The notes beneath the pieces are model-generated. The model ran no database searches, was not told where the DNA came from, and worked only from the letters and a program-made list of their open reading frames with translations. From positions 16,381 to 80,380 of the forward strand of contig NZ_JAILYH010000026.1 of NCBI RefSeq assembly GCF_019793435.1: a stretch of DNA of 64,000 nucleotides, given 5' to 3'. The first letter of the stretch is position 1; each line of letters starts with the position of its first letter. Shown here piece after piece: positions 24,496 to 33,630 of the stretch. Source of the stretch: Rhizobium redzepovicii. GTDB lineage: Bacteria; Pseudomonadota; Alphaproteobacteria; Rhizobiales; Rhizobiaceae. The translations under genes and the position numbers were made by a program.

Positions 24496-24831
24496 ATGCC
24501 CATCGCCGCTTTACCTGAGCCGCCCTATTACATGGTCAGTTTTTCCTCTCAGCGAACCAAAGTCGACGATGGTTATGGCGAGATGGGGTATGCGATGACG
24601 GAACTTGCAAAACTGCAACCCGGATATCTCGGCTTCGAAAGCGTCCGCGGCGCAGACGGTTTTGGTATACTCATCTCCTATTGGAAGGACGAGGACAGCA
24701 TTCGAGCCTGGAAATCAGTCGTCGACCATATCGAGGCGCAAAATCGTGGACGCTCAGATTGGTACAGCCGCTATGAGATTCGCGTTGGGCTCGTCGAGCG
24801 AGCCTATGGCTTCAACATTGAAGAGGCGTGA
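24496..24831 (+). CDS. Antibiotic-biosynthesis-monooxygenase-like (ABM/dimeric ferredoxin-like fold) protein
   Basis: 111 residues; GGAGGAG sits just before the start. The pattern YYMVSFSSQRTK...GYLGFESVRGADGFGILISYWKDEDSIRAW matches the ABM superfamily, small dimeric alpha/beta barrels. C-terminal WYSRYEIRVGLVERAYGF also fits. Members range from heme-degrading enzymes to quinone monooxygenases, so no reaction is assigned. Single gene, convergent with the EamA exporter. Confidence 0.85.
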   Translation: MPIAALPEPPYYMVSFSSQRTKVDDGYGEMGYAMTELAKLQPGYLGFESVRGADGFGILISYWKDEDSIRAWKSVVDHIEAQNRGRSDWYSRYEIRVGLVERAYGFNIEEA

Positions 24832-24884
24832 GGAGGCTTGGTGAAAAAGCGCGGCGACGGACCCGTCCGTCAATGGATCCTTTC

Positions 24885-25748
24885 CTACCGAGCAAACCTC
24901 TTTGCGCCGGCGACGCATAGAATAACGGCAACCGTCACAGCCAGCATGCTCCACGTCACAGACTCGTGCAGCAGCGTGGCGGCGAGCGTCAGGCCGAAGA
25001 ACGGCTGCAGCAGCTGCAACTGGCCGACGGCGGCGATGCCGCCCTGCGACAGGCCGCGATACCAGAAGATGAAGCCGATCAGCATGGAGAACAGCGAGAC
25101 ATAGGCAAGGCCGATCAGCGCCGGCGTTTCTATCGCCGCGAAACTCACCGGCCGGTAGAGGAACGCCACGGCGGCCATCACCGGCAGCGACAGAACCAGC
25201 GCCCAGGAAATCACCTGCCAGCCGCCGAGCGTGCGCGAAAGCCGGCCGCCTTCGGCATAACCGAGGCCGCAGACGAGGATTGCCGCCAGCATCAAAAGGT
25301 CACCGATCGGTGATGCCGTCAGGCCCTGCATCAATGCGAAGCCCGCCACCAGCGCGCTGCCGAGAACGGAGAACAGCCAGAAGGCCGGCTTGGGCCGCTC
25401 GCCGCCGCGGATCACGCCAAAGATTGCCGTCGAGAGCGGCAGCAGGCCGATGAAGACGATGGAATGGGCTGATGTGACGTGCTGCAGCGCCAGCGCCGTC
25501 AGCAGGGGGAAACCGACCACGACACCGAGCGCGACGACGGCAAGAGAGAGGATGTCGCGCCCGCTTGGCCGCTTCTCCCGGAAAGCGATCAACAGGCCGA
25601 GGGCGAGAATGCCGGCGATCGCCGCGCGCGCAACGGTGAGGAAGACCGGATCGAACTGCATCACCGCCACGCGGGTCGCCGGCAGCGATCCGCTGAAGAT
25701 CACCACTCCGATGAAACCATTGATCCATCCCGATGCCATGCGGTCCAT
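24885..25748 (-). CDS. EamA-family (DMT superfamily) exporter
   Basis: 287 residues from the ATG at 25748, which has AAGGAG upstream; a longer start would run into the divergent promoter. Ten hydrophobic segments in two EamA repeats, the first with SLPATRVAVMQFDPVFLTVAR, the second with LGYAEGGRLSRTLGGW and GFIFWYRGLSQGGIAAVGQL. Divergent from a MocR-type regulator, an arrangement often seen for amino-acid or metabolite exporters controlled by their neighbour. Confidence 0.9.
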   Translation of the reverse strand: MDRMASGWINGFIGVVIFSGSLPATRVAVMQFDPVFLTVARAAIAGILALGLLIAFREKRPSGRDILSLAVVALGVVVGFPLLTALALQHVTSAHSIVFIGLLPLSTAIFGVIRGGERPKPAFWLFSVLGSALVAGFALMQGLTASPIGDLLMLAAILVCGLGYAEGGRLSRTLGGWQVISWALVLSLPVMAAVAFLYRPVSFAAIETPALIGLAYVSLFSMLIGFIFWYRGLSQGGIAAVGQLQLLQPFFGLTLAATLLHESVTWSMLAVTVAVILCVAGAKRFAR

Positions 25749-25860
25749 GATGCGTCGCACTCCTTCTTTGCTGGTCCCCTTATCGGCCAAGATGGATGGT
25801 CAGGACAGTGACGGTCTGATACGATTTCGCGAAACTGTTATGGTTCAGAAAGCAGTACGG

Positions 25861-27264
25861 ATGAACGAAGGACGCACACGGGTGGAGATGGTCGTCTCAA
25901 CGATCAGGCAGCGCATTGCCGGCCGCAGCCTGACGCCCGGCGCAAGATTGCCTTCCGTCCGAGGTCTGGCCGCGACATTGAAGCTGTCAACTTCGACTGT
26001 GGTGGATGCCTATGAGCGTCTCGTCGCCGAAGGGGCGATCCTGGCGCGGCCGGGCTCGGGATTCTACGTCGCCAACCAGGCAGCCCCCTTTGCGCTCGCC
26101 GAGACCGGGCCGAAGCTCGACCGCGCCGTCGATCCGTTCTGGATATCCCGGCAATCGCTGGAGGCAGATGAAACCGACCTGAAGCCCGGCTGCGGCTGGC
26201 TGCCGCCTTCTTGGCTGCCGGCGGAAGGCATGCGCCGCGGGCTGAGGACCCTTGCCCGCGCCGACGGGCCGGCGCTTGCCGAGTACGGCTCGCCACTCGG
26301 CCTGCCGCCGCTGCGCCAGCTGATTTCGCGGCGTATGGGCGAACGCGGCATCGAAGCCTCCCCCGACCAGATCATGCTCGCCGATTCCGGCACGCAGGCA
26401 ATCGATCTGCTCTGCCGCTTCCTGCTGGAACCCGGCGACACGGTGCTGGTCGACGACCCCTGCTATTTCAATTTTCATGCGCTGCTGCGCGCCCATCGGG
26501 CAAAGATCGTTGGTGTGCGCTACACGCCGTCCGGTCCCGATATCGATCTGTTTGCCCACGTCGTCGCCGAACACCGGCCGCGGCTCTACATCACCAACTC
26601 CGCCATCCATAATCCGACGGGCGCAACGCTTTCCCCGGTGACGGCCCACCGGCTTCTGAAACTCGCCGACCAGTTCGACCTCACCATCATCGAGGACGAT
26701 ATCTTCACCGATTTCGAATATACGCCGGCGCCTCGCCTTGCCGCCTTCGACGGGCTCGATCGGGTCATTCACATCGGCAGCTTTTCGAAGACTTTGTCGG
26801 CCTCGGCCCGCTGCGGCTTCGTCGCCGCCAAACCGGAATGGATCGACGGCCTGACCGATCTCAAGATCGCCACCTCCTTCGGCGGCGGCCGGCTGACGGC
26901 CGAACTGGTGCTGAACGTCTTGAGCGACGGCAGCTATCGCAAACATACGGAAATGCTGAGACAACGGCTCTCCCGGGCGATGAGCGAGGTCTCTGCCAAG
27001 CTGAAGGCTTTGGGGATAACACCGTGGCTGGAGCCCCAGGCCGGCATGTTCCTTTGGTGCCGCCTGCCCGACGGCATCGATGCGGCTGATGTGGCACGCG
27101 CCGCCTTGGAAAAGAAGATCGTGCTGGCCCCCGGCAACGCCTTCAGCCTGTCGCAATCGGCGACGAATTTCATGCGGTTCAATGTGTCGCAGATGCTCAA
27201 TGCGCGCGTGTTCGAGGTGCTGGGGGAGGTGTTGGGGAGCCAGGGGACGTCAGGCCGGGATTGA
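25861..27264 (+). CDS. MocR-type (GntR-aminotransferase fusion) PLP-dependent regulator
   Basis: 467 residues from the ATG at 25861; an in-frame ATG at 25840 is possible. N-terminal GntR winged helix (GARLPSVRGLAATLKLSTST, then VVDAYERLVAEGAILARPGSGFY), then a fold-type I aminotransferase domain. The PLP-lysine lies in IGSFSKTLSASARCGFVAA and the Asn/Asp pair in NPTGATLS and IIEDDIFTDF. MocR proteins are usually regulators without true transaminase function. It is divergent from the EamA exporter, which is the likely target. Confidence 0.93.
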   Translation: MNEGRTRVEMVVSTIRQRIAGRSLTPGARLPSVRGLAATLKLSTSTVVDAYERLVAEGAILARPGSGFYVANQAAPFALAETGPKLDRAVDPFWISRQSLEADETDLKPGCGWLPPSWLPAEGMRRGLRTLARADGPALAEYGSPLGLPPLRQLISRRMGERGIEASPDQIMLADSGTQAIDLLCRFLLEPGDTVLVDDPCYFNFHALLRAHRAKIVGVRYTPSGPDIDLFAHVVAEHRPRLYITNSAIHNPTGATLSPVTAHRLLKLADQFDLTIIEDDIFTDFEYTPAPRLAAFDGLDRVIHIGSFSKTLSASARCGFVAAKPEWIDGLTDLKIATSFGGGRLTAELVLNVLSDGSYRKHTEMLRQRLSRAMSEVSAKLKALGITPWLEPQAGMFLWCRLPDGIDAADVARAALEKKIVLAPGNAFSLSQSATNFMRFNVSQMLNARVFEVLGEVLGSQGTSGRD

Positions 27265-27314
27265 GCCGAGACGCTGCGGGCAACGGCTTGCGGCATCCGC
27301 GGTCACCTTGCACC

Positions 27315-27409
27315 AACCTCTCCTCCGTCATTCCTGCGCTTGTCACACGGCGCAGACGCGCCGTGGCTTGGATTCCTGTGACAAGCACAGGAGTAACGGA
27401 GGAGAGGTT
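27315..27409. repeat. Palindromic intergenic repeat, ATTCCTG...CAAGCACAGGA type
   Basis: AACCTCTCC at the left end and GGAGAGGTT at the right end are exact inverted copies; inside are ATTCCTGCGCTTGTCAC and GTGACAAGCACAGGA. Same family as 2541-2680, with a compact ACGGCGCAGACGCGCCGT centre. Lies between two convergent genes. Confidence 0.65.
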
Positions 27410-27473
27410 AGGCGCTAGTCGATGCCGGTCCAGGGCCGCGCGGCACGCCCTTCATCGTCGCCCAAACCATACC

Positions 27474-27875
27474 TCAAAACGACCGATTGACCGCCTTGTC
27501 GTTCTCCAGCCGCGTCACGCAGCCTTCGAGCTTGGCGAGCAGCAAGTCGAAGTCGAGCGGCTTCGTCAGGTAGTCCGCCGCCCCGGCGCGAAGGCCCGCA
27601 AGCGTGTTTTCGCGGTCGGTCAGCGCTGTCAGCAGGATGAAGGGGATGTTGGAGAGCTCGGGGTGGTTGATCTGAATTTCGGCGAGAAGCTGGTGCCCGT
27701 CCATGACCGGCATGGAAATATCGCTGATGACGATGTCGGGCCATTTCGACAGGATCATTTCGAGCCCTTCGGCGCCGTTTGAGGCCTCGAGCGTCCTGTA
27801 GCCGGCTTCGGTCAACTCCTCGACAAGGAGGTTCCGGATCTCGACTTCATCTTCTATGCACAGGACTGTAACCAT
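27474..27875 (-). CDS. Response regulator, receiver domain only
   Basis: 133 residues, a single CheY-like receiver. Acidic pocket EDE (8-10), phospho-acceptor Asp52 in IVISDISMPVMDG, Thr/Ser switch in FILLTALTD, and the conserved Lys in DYLTKPLDF. No output domain. It lies 10 bp downstream of a CHASE4 histidine kinase gene in the same direction, so it is its probable partner. It must act through protein contact or a phosphorelay. Confidence 0.95.
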   Translation of the reverse strand: MVTVLCIEDEVEIRNLLVEELTEAGYRTLEASNGAEGLEMILSKWPDIVISDISMPVMDGHQLLAEIQINHPELSNIPFILLTALTDRENTLAGLRAGAADYLTKPLDFDLLLAKLEGCVTRLENDKAVNRSF

Positions 27876-27885
27876 AAGCTTTTCC

Positions 27886-29628
27886 CTAAGCTGCGACGTG
27901 TTGATCCGACAATAGAGACCCTATTGGCAGACGAATGATAAATGTTGTGCCCTTGCCGAGCTTGCTCGTCACCTCGACGGTGCCGCCATGCAGTTCGACG
28001 ACCTGCTTGACAACGTTGAGCCCGATGCCGGTTCCGGCAATGCCCGTCGCGCTGCGGGCGCGGTAATAGGGCTGAAACAGCTTCGGCAGATCATCCGCAT
28101 CCATGCCGATGCCGCTGTCGGCAACGGCGATCTCCAGCGTCTTTTCATCAACCCGGGCGCGAACATAGATATCAGGTGCATTGGGCGAATATTTGACGGC
28201 GTTCGAAATCAGGTTGGTAAAGACCTGCTCCATCGCGCTGCGGTCGAATGTCAAACCCTCGGGTATCGGCTCGAGATCGAGATGGAACAGATGCGAGCGG
28301 CTGAGGTGGTGCTGTCTGTCGCAGCAGGTGACGAGCAAGGCTTTCAGATCGCCCTCGCTCCGCTTCAATGTAATCTGTCCGGTTTCGAGCCGGCCACTGG
28401 CGAGGATACTCTCCATCAGATCGACCATGCGCACCACCGCGCTGCGGATCACGCCGGCTTTTTCGTGGACGTAATCGCCGCTGACATTGGTGGTCGAGCG
28501 GCAGAGCCGCTGAGCCGCGGCGTCGATGATTGCGAGCGGCGTGCGAAACTCGTGCGACGCCATGGCGACGAACTGGCGCTGGAGCGCATTCACCTGGCGT
28601 TCGTGCACCAGCAGCCGGTCCAGCTCCTCCCTCTGCCGTTCGATCTCGGCCGTTCGATCGGCCACCATTTCTTCCAGATGGTTGCGGTGGTGGGTGAGCT
28701 CAGCCTGGCTGTCCAGCAGGGTCAGCGAGGTCCGATGCAGACCGCGTCCGAGCCAGAAGACGACAGCGATCAGCAGCGCCAAGCAGCCAAGCCCAGCCGG
28801 CGCGATCTGTTGAAAGAGCATGAATCCGGGCAGGATCGGTGGCCAGACGAGATAACCGATCGTGCCGCCGTCATGGGACAAGACCGGCACCTGGGCCCGT
28901 TCGTCATTGCTTTTCGGCGCGAAATGCAAGCCTTCGAGGCGCGCATAATGGGCGATGCTTTCAGCGGCTTTTCCATCGATGAACTTGACCGAGACGGCGA
29001 TGAACTCCTGGCCCGCCTCGATCTGCATTCTGGCCGAGCTCGGCAGAATGGGCCGCGCGCTTGCGATCGCCGGCCGATTGCCGATCATGATCGTGCGAAC
29101 CGTCGCCAGCTGACCAAGCGGTTTGGCGCCGGGCTTTGCCGCCTGCTCGACGAGAACCGCGCGCATCTCTCCGGCAAGCGCGGTCATTTCTCGGCCGTCG
29201 TCGCTGCCAAACCGCGGCGGCATGGCATCCGCGCCGTCGCGGAATGCAAACATCAGGCGATTGGTATCGTCGAAGATATAGGTCCGGTCATGCCCGAAAT
29301 ACTGGCTGGTCCACCGGCCGATATTGTCGAGCAGCCATTCATGGTTCCGCTGCTTGGCATAAAGGAAGGCGTCATCCCATTTGGCAACGCTTTCCTGTTC
29401 CCGGGGAAGCGCCGCGATCTGCTCCTCCAGTCCCTGCCGGACAAAGTCGGCCTGCCGGCGCAGCGAGAGATCATCGACCTTTATGGCGGCGAGCCACGCA
29501 AATCCGCACAGCAACACAGCCGCCGCACTGGTGAGTGTCACCAAGACGAATGTAATGTGGGATGTTAGCCTGACCTTCAATATCTGCAACCTTTTGACGG
29601 CGCCCGCTGCCGAGAAATTGACACGCAA
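27886..29628 (-). CDS. CHASE4-domain sensor histidine kinase
   Basis: 580 residues. First membrane segment ~24-50 (ITFVLVTLTSAAAVLLCG), periplasmic CHASE4 domain (~55-275, with WDDAFLYAKQRNHEWLLDNI), second membrane segment ~278-300, a short coiled coil, then HisKA with the phospho-His in MASHEFRTPL and a HATPase with N-box SNAVKYSP, G1 ADSGIGM and G2 GTGIGLNVVK. Followed by the receiver-only regulator. CHASE4 ligands are unknown. Confidence 0.94.
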   Translation of the reverse strand: MRVNFSAAGAVKRLQILKVRLTSHITFVLVTLTSAAAVLLCGFAWLAAIKVDDLSLRRQADFVRQGLEEQIAALPREQESVAKWDDAFLYAKQRNHEWLLDNIGRWTSQYFGHDRTYIFDDTNRLMFAFRDGADAMPPRFGSDDGREMTALAGEMRAVLVEQAAKPGAKPLGQLATVRTIMIGNRPAIASARPILPSSARMQIEAGQEFIAVSVKFIDGKAAESIAHYARLEGLHFAPKSNDERAQVPVLSHDGGTIGYLVWPPILPGFMLFQQIAPAGLGCLALLIAVVFWLGRGLHRTSLTLLDSQAELTHHRNHLEEMVADRTAEIERQREELDRLLVHERQVNALQRQFVAMASHEFRTPLAIIDAAAQRLCRSTTNVSGDYVHEKAGVIRSAVVRMVDLMESILASGRLETGQITLKRSEGDLKALLVTCCDRQHHLSRSHLFHLDLEPIPEGLTFDRSAMEQVFTNLISNAVKYSPNAPDIYVRARVDEKTLEIAVADSGIGMDADDLPKLFQPYYRARSATGIAGTGIGLNVVKQVVELHGGTVEVTSKLGKGTTFIIRLPIGSLLSDQHVAA

Positions 29629-29709
29629 AGGTTGACGTACCGTGAATTATGCGCTCCCCTGCACCCCGACTGTCTCCGAAGGCATTCGCGACATTCGAAG
29701 GAGAAGCGC

Positions 29710-30243
29710 ATGGACGCCGCCGCGTCGGAAACGTCAGACATCAGGATCGAACCGATTGCTGCCGCGCACATCGACAGCTTTCATCGCGCGCTCGACGTCG
29801 TCGCGCGGGAGAAAAAATACCTGTCAATGCTTGAGGCGACGCCGCTTTCGGAAACGCGCGCCTTCGTGATGGGCATGATTGCAAAAGGCAATCCGCAGTT
29901 CGTGGCTATCGCGCAAGACGAGGTCGTCGGCTGGTGCGACATCGACCGGCATTTCTTCCCGTCGCACGCCCATCGCGGCAAGCTCGGAATGGGGATTCTT
30001 CCCGCCTATCGCAGCCAGGGTCTCGGACGAAAGCTCATCGAGACCACGTTGAGAGCCGCCCAGGAGGCCGGCTTTCTCCGGGTCGAACTCGATGTTTACC
30101 AGGACAATCGGCGGGCGATCGCCCTCTATGAAAAAATGGGGTTCGTGCGCGAGGGGATAATCCGGCGCGCCGCGCGTATCGACGGCCGGTTCATCGATGC
30201 GATCGGCATGGCGCTCTTGTTCGATGAGGATGGGCCGGCATAA
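29710..30243 (+). CDS. GNAT-family N-acetyltransferase
   Basis: 177 residues from the ATG at 29710, with GAAGGAG upstream. The acetyl-CoA loop reads GILPAYRSQGLGRKLIE and the terminal motif DNRRAIALYEKMGFVREG is typical of GNAT enzymes acting on amino groups (RimI/PhnO-like pattern). Substrate unknown. Single gene, divergent from the histidine kinase. Confidence 0.9.
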   Translation: MDAAASETSDIRIEPIAAAHIDSFHRALDVVAREKKYLSMLEATPLSETRAFVMGMIAKGNPQFVAIAQDEVVGWCDIDRHFFPSHAHRGKLGMGILPAYRSQGLGRKLIETTLRAAQEAGFLRVELDVYQDNRRAIALYEKMGFVREGIIRRAARIDGRFIDAIGMALLFDEDGPA

Positions 30244-30488
30244 ATCGGAGTATCGTCAGCGTTTTTGGACAATAGCGCGGCAATCGATTGGATCGGCGCA
30301 GCGCTCAGAAACCCATCCTTAGGGGCCAGCGAAAAGGCTTCTGGTCGAGTGAATCGCGAACCTGGCGGCAGGCACGAACACTTTCGTCGTTCTAACGATC
30401 GGGCTTTTATAGATGTGCGCAAATCGGCTAAAGGGATTTCGAACAAGCCGTGGGCACTGTTTAGGACGCCCAGCTCGCCGTCAGGGTT

Positions 30489-30520
30489 CTTTCGCCCGGC
30501 CTGCTCCTATCGGGCGAAAG
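30489..30520. terminator. Hairpin overlapping the stop codon of the phosphotriesterase-like gene
   Basis: CTTTCGCCCG (30489-30498) and CGGGCGAAAG (30511-30520) are exact inverted repeats around a 12-base loop; the minus-strand stop codon of the downstream end of the gene lies in the loop. No T-run follows, so it may be a Rho-dependent or mRNA-stabilising hairpin. Confidence 0.5.
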
Positions 30521-31421
30521 CCTCGAACGGATTATCGTGGGTCAGGCGCATCAGCGTCCCGTCGTCCACGCCTCGCCGTGTTAGCTCGGGCAGCAGGACC
30601 GTGGAAAGATGGGTGTAGGGCTTGGGTGTCCCGCCCATCGGCAGCGCCGGATCGTACCAGCCCCGGTCATGGCTCAACAACAGGCGGTCGCCGCAACCAG
30701 CCTCCAGCGCCCTGATCACCAGCTCGGCCACTTCGTCGTCCCCGGCCCGGCCGACATGGTCATACTCGATCCACGCACCTCGCTCGGCAACGGCAAGATT
30801 ATAGGCGAAGTCTTTTTCTTCCTGCGTGTGAATCGAGATGAACCTATCGGCCCGATAGCCTTCCGCCTCGATGACATCGAGCTGATCCATGACGACCCGT
30901 CCCCTGATCGTATGACTGCCGATGACGGCGTCCGTCTGGGCAGCGGCGCGCGCCGCTGCCCGCAGGATTTTCGTCTCGAGCGCCGTCATGCCGTCATCAC
31001 CGGCGCTGAGCTTGATCCAGCCGGCCTGGAACCCGATCTCGTCGATCTGCTCCGTCAGCTCGCGCAGCATCCACGCCTCCAGCTCCTGCTCGGACGCATG
31101 GCGGACCCATTCGGGAATCCAGGGTTCACGGTAATTGCCGGTGGGAACGACGATCGGAAAATCCGTCGCAATTGACACGGCAAGATCGATATCCGCACGG
31201 CGTCCAACGCCGCCCGTTGAGCATTCGACCAGTGCCGTCACCCCGAGCTTCTTGATGCGCTCGATTTCAGGCGCCATCAGCCGAACAACGTCTTCGGTTT
31301 CTGCGTCGGCATAACCGGGCTGGTCGGGTGTCCTGAGGTCGACGAAGACGTGCTCGTGCGGCAGGATCATCCCAAGTTCGGATTTGCTCTTGGGCCCGAG
31401 CGTCGTGCGCAGAAATTTCAA
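30507..31421 (-). CDS. Phosphotriesterase-family binuclear metal hydrolase
   Basis: 304 residues. All metal ligands of the family are present: H22 and H24 (PHEHVFVD), bridging K137 (WIKLSA), H170 (IGSHT), H198 (ISIHT) and D252 (LLSHDRGW). The family includes phosphotriesterases and lactonases; close relatives in soil bacteria are often lactonases or phosphonate-related, but this is not decidable here. No signal peptide. It is a single gene on the minus strand. Confidence 0.92.
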   Translation of the reverse strand: MKFLRTTLGPKSKSELGMILPHEHVFVDLRTPDQPGYADAETEDVVRLMAPEIERIKKLGVTALVECSTGGVGRRADIDLAVSIATDFPIVVPTGNYREPWIPEWVRHASEQELEAWMLRELTEQIDEIGFQAGWIKLSAGDDGMTALETKILRAAARAAAQTDAVIGSHTIRGRVVMDQLDVIEAEGYRADRFISIHTQEEKDFAYNLAVAERGAWIEYDHVGRAGDDEVAELVIRALEAGCGDRLLLSHDRGWYDPALPMGGTPKPYTHLSTVLLPELTRRGVDDGTLMRLTHDNPFEAFAR

Positions 31422-31624
31422 AGTCTTCCCCCGGTCACGCCAGCTTTGCGTCCAGGCCGATACCGAAGCCTCGACACTGCCGCCAAACTAGATCGTCAGG
31501 TCAGGAAATCAATCGCTCACCCGATCGAAATTCTGACAACTAGACCTGGATGCCGACGATTTTGGAGCCGATTTCTAGGCGCGCTAACTATCGCTTGGGG
31601 AGAGTTATGCCGCATCGGCCGCAT

Positions 31625-32263
31625 CTATTTCCCTTTCGGCCGGCTGATGGCGCGGATCTTGCCGCTGCCGCCGCCTCCACAGAAGAAGCAGTCGCCGCCG
31701 TCGGATTCGAGGCCGGAGACGCCGGCGCCTTCGGGCATGTCCAGCCGCTCGAGCACCTCTCCGGTTTCCGGATTGATGCGCCTGACGTCGCTGTCGTCGC
31801 CCTCCCAGGTGCCGTGCCAGAGCTGGCCGTCGACCCAGGTCACGCCGGTGACGACGCGGTTGGATTCGATGGTGCGGAGGATTTTGCCGGTTTCCGGATC
31901 GATCTGATGGATCCTGCGGCCGCGATGCTGGCCGACCCAGAGCGTGCCCTCGGCCCAGGCGAGGCCGGAATCGCCGCCATTGCCGGGTGCCGGGATGGTG
32001 GAAAGGATATGGCCGGTCTTCGGGTCGATCTTGTGAATGACGTCCTCGGCGATCTGGTAGAGAAACTCTCCGTCGAAAGCCGTCCCCGCATGCGACGCGA
32101 CCTCGATGGAGCGCACCACCTCGCCGCTTGCGGGATCGAGCGCGTTCAGTCTGTCGCCCGAGGCAAACCAAACGTGCTGGCCGTCGAACGTGACGCCGTT
32201 GACGCGCTCAGCGCCGGGAAAAGGCCCATATTCACGCAGGATATTCGCAGCTGATTTTTTCAT
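31625..32263 (-). CDS. Beta-propeller protein (YncE/glutamine-cyclotransferase-like repeats)
   Basis: 212 residues from the ATG at 32263, with GGGAAGGA upstream. It contains repeated four-strand blade patterns with the core VNGVTFDGQHVWFASGDRLN and LAWAEGTLWVGQHRGRRIHQ and the recurring xIDPETGxxxRxI signature. A short run of four glycines and cysteines (CFFCGGGG) lies near the C-terminus. It looks like a soluble ligand-binding propeller without secretion signal. It begins 28 bp after the TPR/HTH regulator gene on the same strand, so both are likely one unit. Confidence 0.75.
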   Translation of the reverse strand: MKKSAANILREYGPFPGAERVNGVTFDGQHVWFASGDRLNALDPASGEVVRSIEVASHAGTAFDGEFLYQIAEDVIHKIDPKTGHILSTIPAPGNGGDSGLAWAEGTLWVGQHRGRRIHQIDPETGKILRTIESNRVVTGVTWVDGQLWHGTWEGDDSDVRRINPETGEVLERLDMPEGAGVSGLESDGGDCFFCGGGGSGKIRAISRPKGK

Positions 32264-32291
32264 CTCTTCCTTCCCTGTTACTCCGATCATC

Positions 32292-33512
32292 CTAATCGCT
32301 CGGCAGCGGCCCGGGGAGTAACAAGATCGTCGGGAAACCAGGCAGCGGCGGGCTCATCCAGCGCCGTGCCCGCCCGCGCCCCAGCGATTGCACCTTGCCT
32401 TCGCCGGCGAGAGAATCCAGCGCCCGCTGCACCGTGCGGGGGCTCGCCGCAAGCGCAATCGCCAGCGCCGAACTCGACCACGCCTCCCCGTCGGCCAGAA
32501 AAGCGAGCACCGCTCCATGCGCCCCTTCGACGATTGGCGCCAGCACGGCAATCTCCGGGGCGCCGCGCGGCGAAAGCGCAAAGCCGCGCTTTGTCGCCGC
32601 AACCTCCGCCAGTCCCCGCAGTTCAGCGCGCAGCCGGCCGATCTCGACCCGCAGCCGGGCGCGATGCGATTCATCGGCATGTTTGCCACGGAAGGCGCGG
32701 GCAATCAGCGTACCCCTTGCCACATCCCCCGGCCAGGCTTCGGCGAGCGTGCGGGCAAGTGCAAACAGCACCGGCCGCGTCGCGAGCGGGACGGCGGCGC
32801 CCGCGGTCCACACCACATGGCGGCAGGCATCGACGACGAGCGTGCCGGAGGAAAGCAGCGCTTCTACCTCGGCGAGCAACAGCGGACGTTCTTGACCGTG
32901 CGAGATCAGCCGCGCCGCCGGGGTGTCGAGCACCAGCGCGGCGGTTTCGACCTCCGCCGTCAAAGCGGGGATCGCGGCAGCCCGCGCCGAAAGCCTTGCC
33001 CGGTCGAGGGCGGCGCGCGCTGCCTGCGTCTGCAGGCGCCGAACGGCGATGCCCGCCGCCACCAGTTCGTGGGCAGTCCGTAGCGCCGGCGGCAGCGGCG
33101 CCGGATCGAGTGCTGCGAGCGCGCGCTCGGCCTCATCGAGGCGGCCGATCAGCACCAGCCTGCGAATGGCCACATTGCCCGCATGGGCGGCATTGACCCT
33201 GTCGTCATGCGCTTCCAGCACCCTGCGCGCCGATTCCAACACCTTCGGCGGCCAGATGAGATCGCGTGAGACCAGCGCGATCTCGGCTTCGGCGACCACG
33301 CATCGCGCCCGCGCCACCGCCTCCCGCGGTCCGAAGGCGCGCGCCGCACTCTTCAACAGCGCCTTGGCGCGGACGAGATCACCAAGCTGGGCCATTGCAA
33401 TGCCGCGCAGCGCCAGCGCCGGCGCGTCGTCGCGCAGCGCCACCCGCTTCAGCGCGCCAAGCGCATCGCCCGATGCCAGCGCCCTTGCGGCCGCTGTGAT
33501 CAACGAGTCCAT
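32292..33512 (-). CDS. TPR-repeat transcriptional regulator with C-terminal winged helix
   Basis: 406 residues, very Ala-rich. The N-terminal ~200 residues are helical repeats of TPR/tetratrico type. The middle (ARGTLIARAFRGKHADESHR) looks like the trans_reg_C-type helix seen in SARP/BTAD-like regulators. The C-terminal segment SSSALAIALAASPRTVQRAL followed by GRGRARRWMSP is a winged helix-turn-helix. Likely a DNA-binding regulator, divergent from the DUF899 gene and upstream of the propeller gene. Confidence 0.8.
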   Translation of the reverse strand: MDSLITAAARALASGDALGALKRVALRDDAPALALRGIAMAQLGDLVRAKALLKSAARAFGPREAVARARCVVAEAEIALVSRDLIWPPKVLESARRVLEAHDDRVNAAHAGNVAIRRLVLIGRLDEAERALAALDPAPLPPALRTAHELVAAGIAVRRLQTQAARAALDRARLSARAAAIPALTAEVETAALVLDTPAARLISHGQERPLLLAEVEALLSSGTLVVDACRHVVWTAGAAVPLATRPVLFALARTLAEAWPGDVARGTLIARAFRGKHADESHRARLRVEIGRLRAELRGLAEVAATKRGFALSPRGAPEIAVLAPIVEGAHGAVLAFLADGEAWSSSALAIALAASPRTVQRALDSLAGEGKVQSLGRGRARRWMSPPLPGFPTILLLPGPLPSD

Positions 33513-33630
33513 TCAAATCCCGTCACACTTGTCACTCCCGCCATTTCGCTGCCCGGCCGTAATCTGCTTGGGACCGGCAGGCAACCCGCGCCGGATGCTA
33601 CGACGATAGACAGGCAAAGGAGAAGACCCC

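Noticed and set aside
24843..24875. A small perfect palindrome GACGGAC-CC-GTCCGTC between the ABM-like and EamA genes.
   Set aside because: A two-base loop is unlikely to form a useful RNA hairpin; left uncalled.
25390..25860. An N-terminal extension of about 157 codons to the MocR gene.
   Set aside because: It lies opposite the EamA exporter gene and lacks motifs; the GntR domain begins right after the ATG at 25861.
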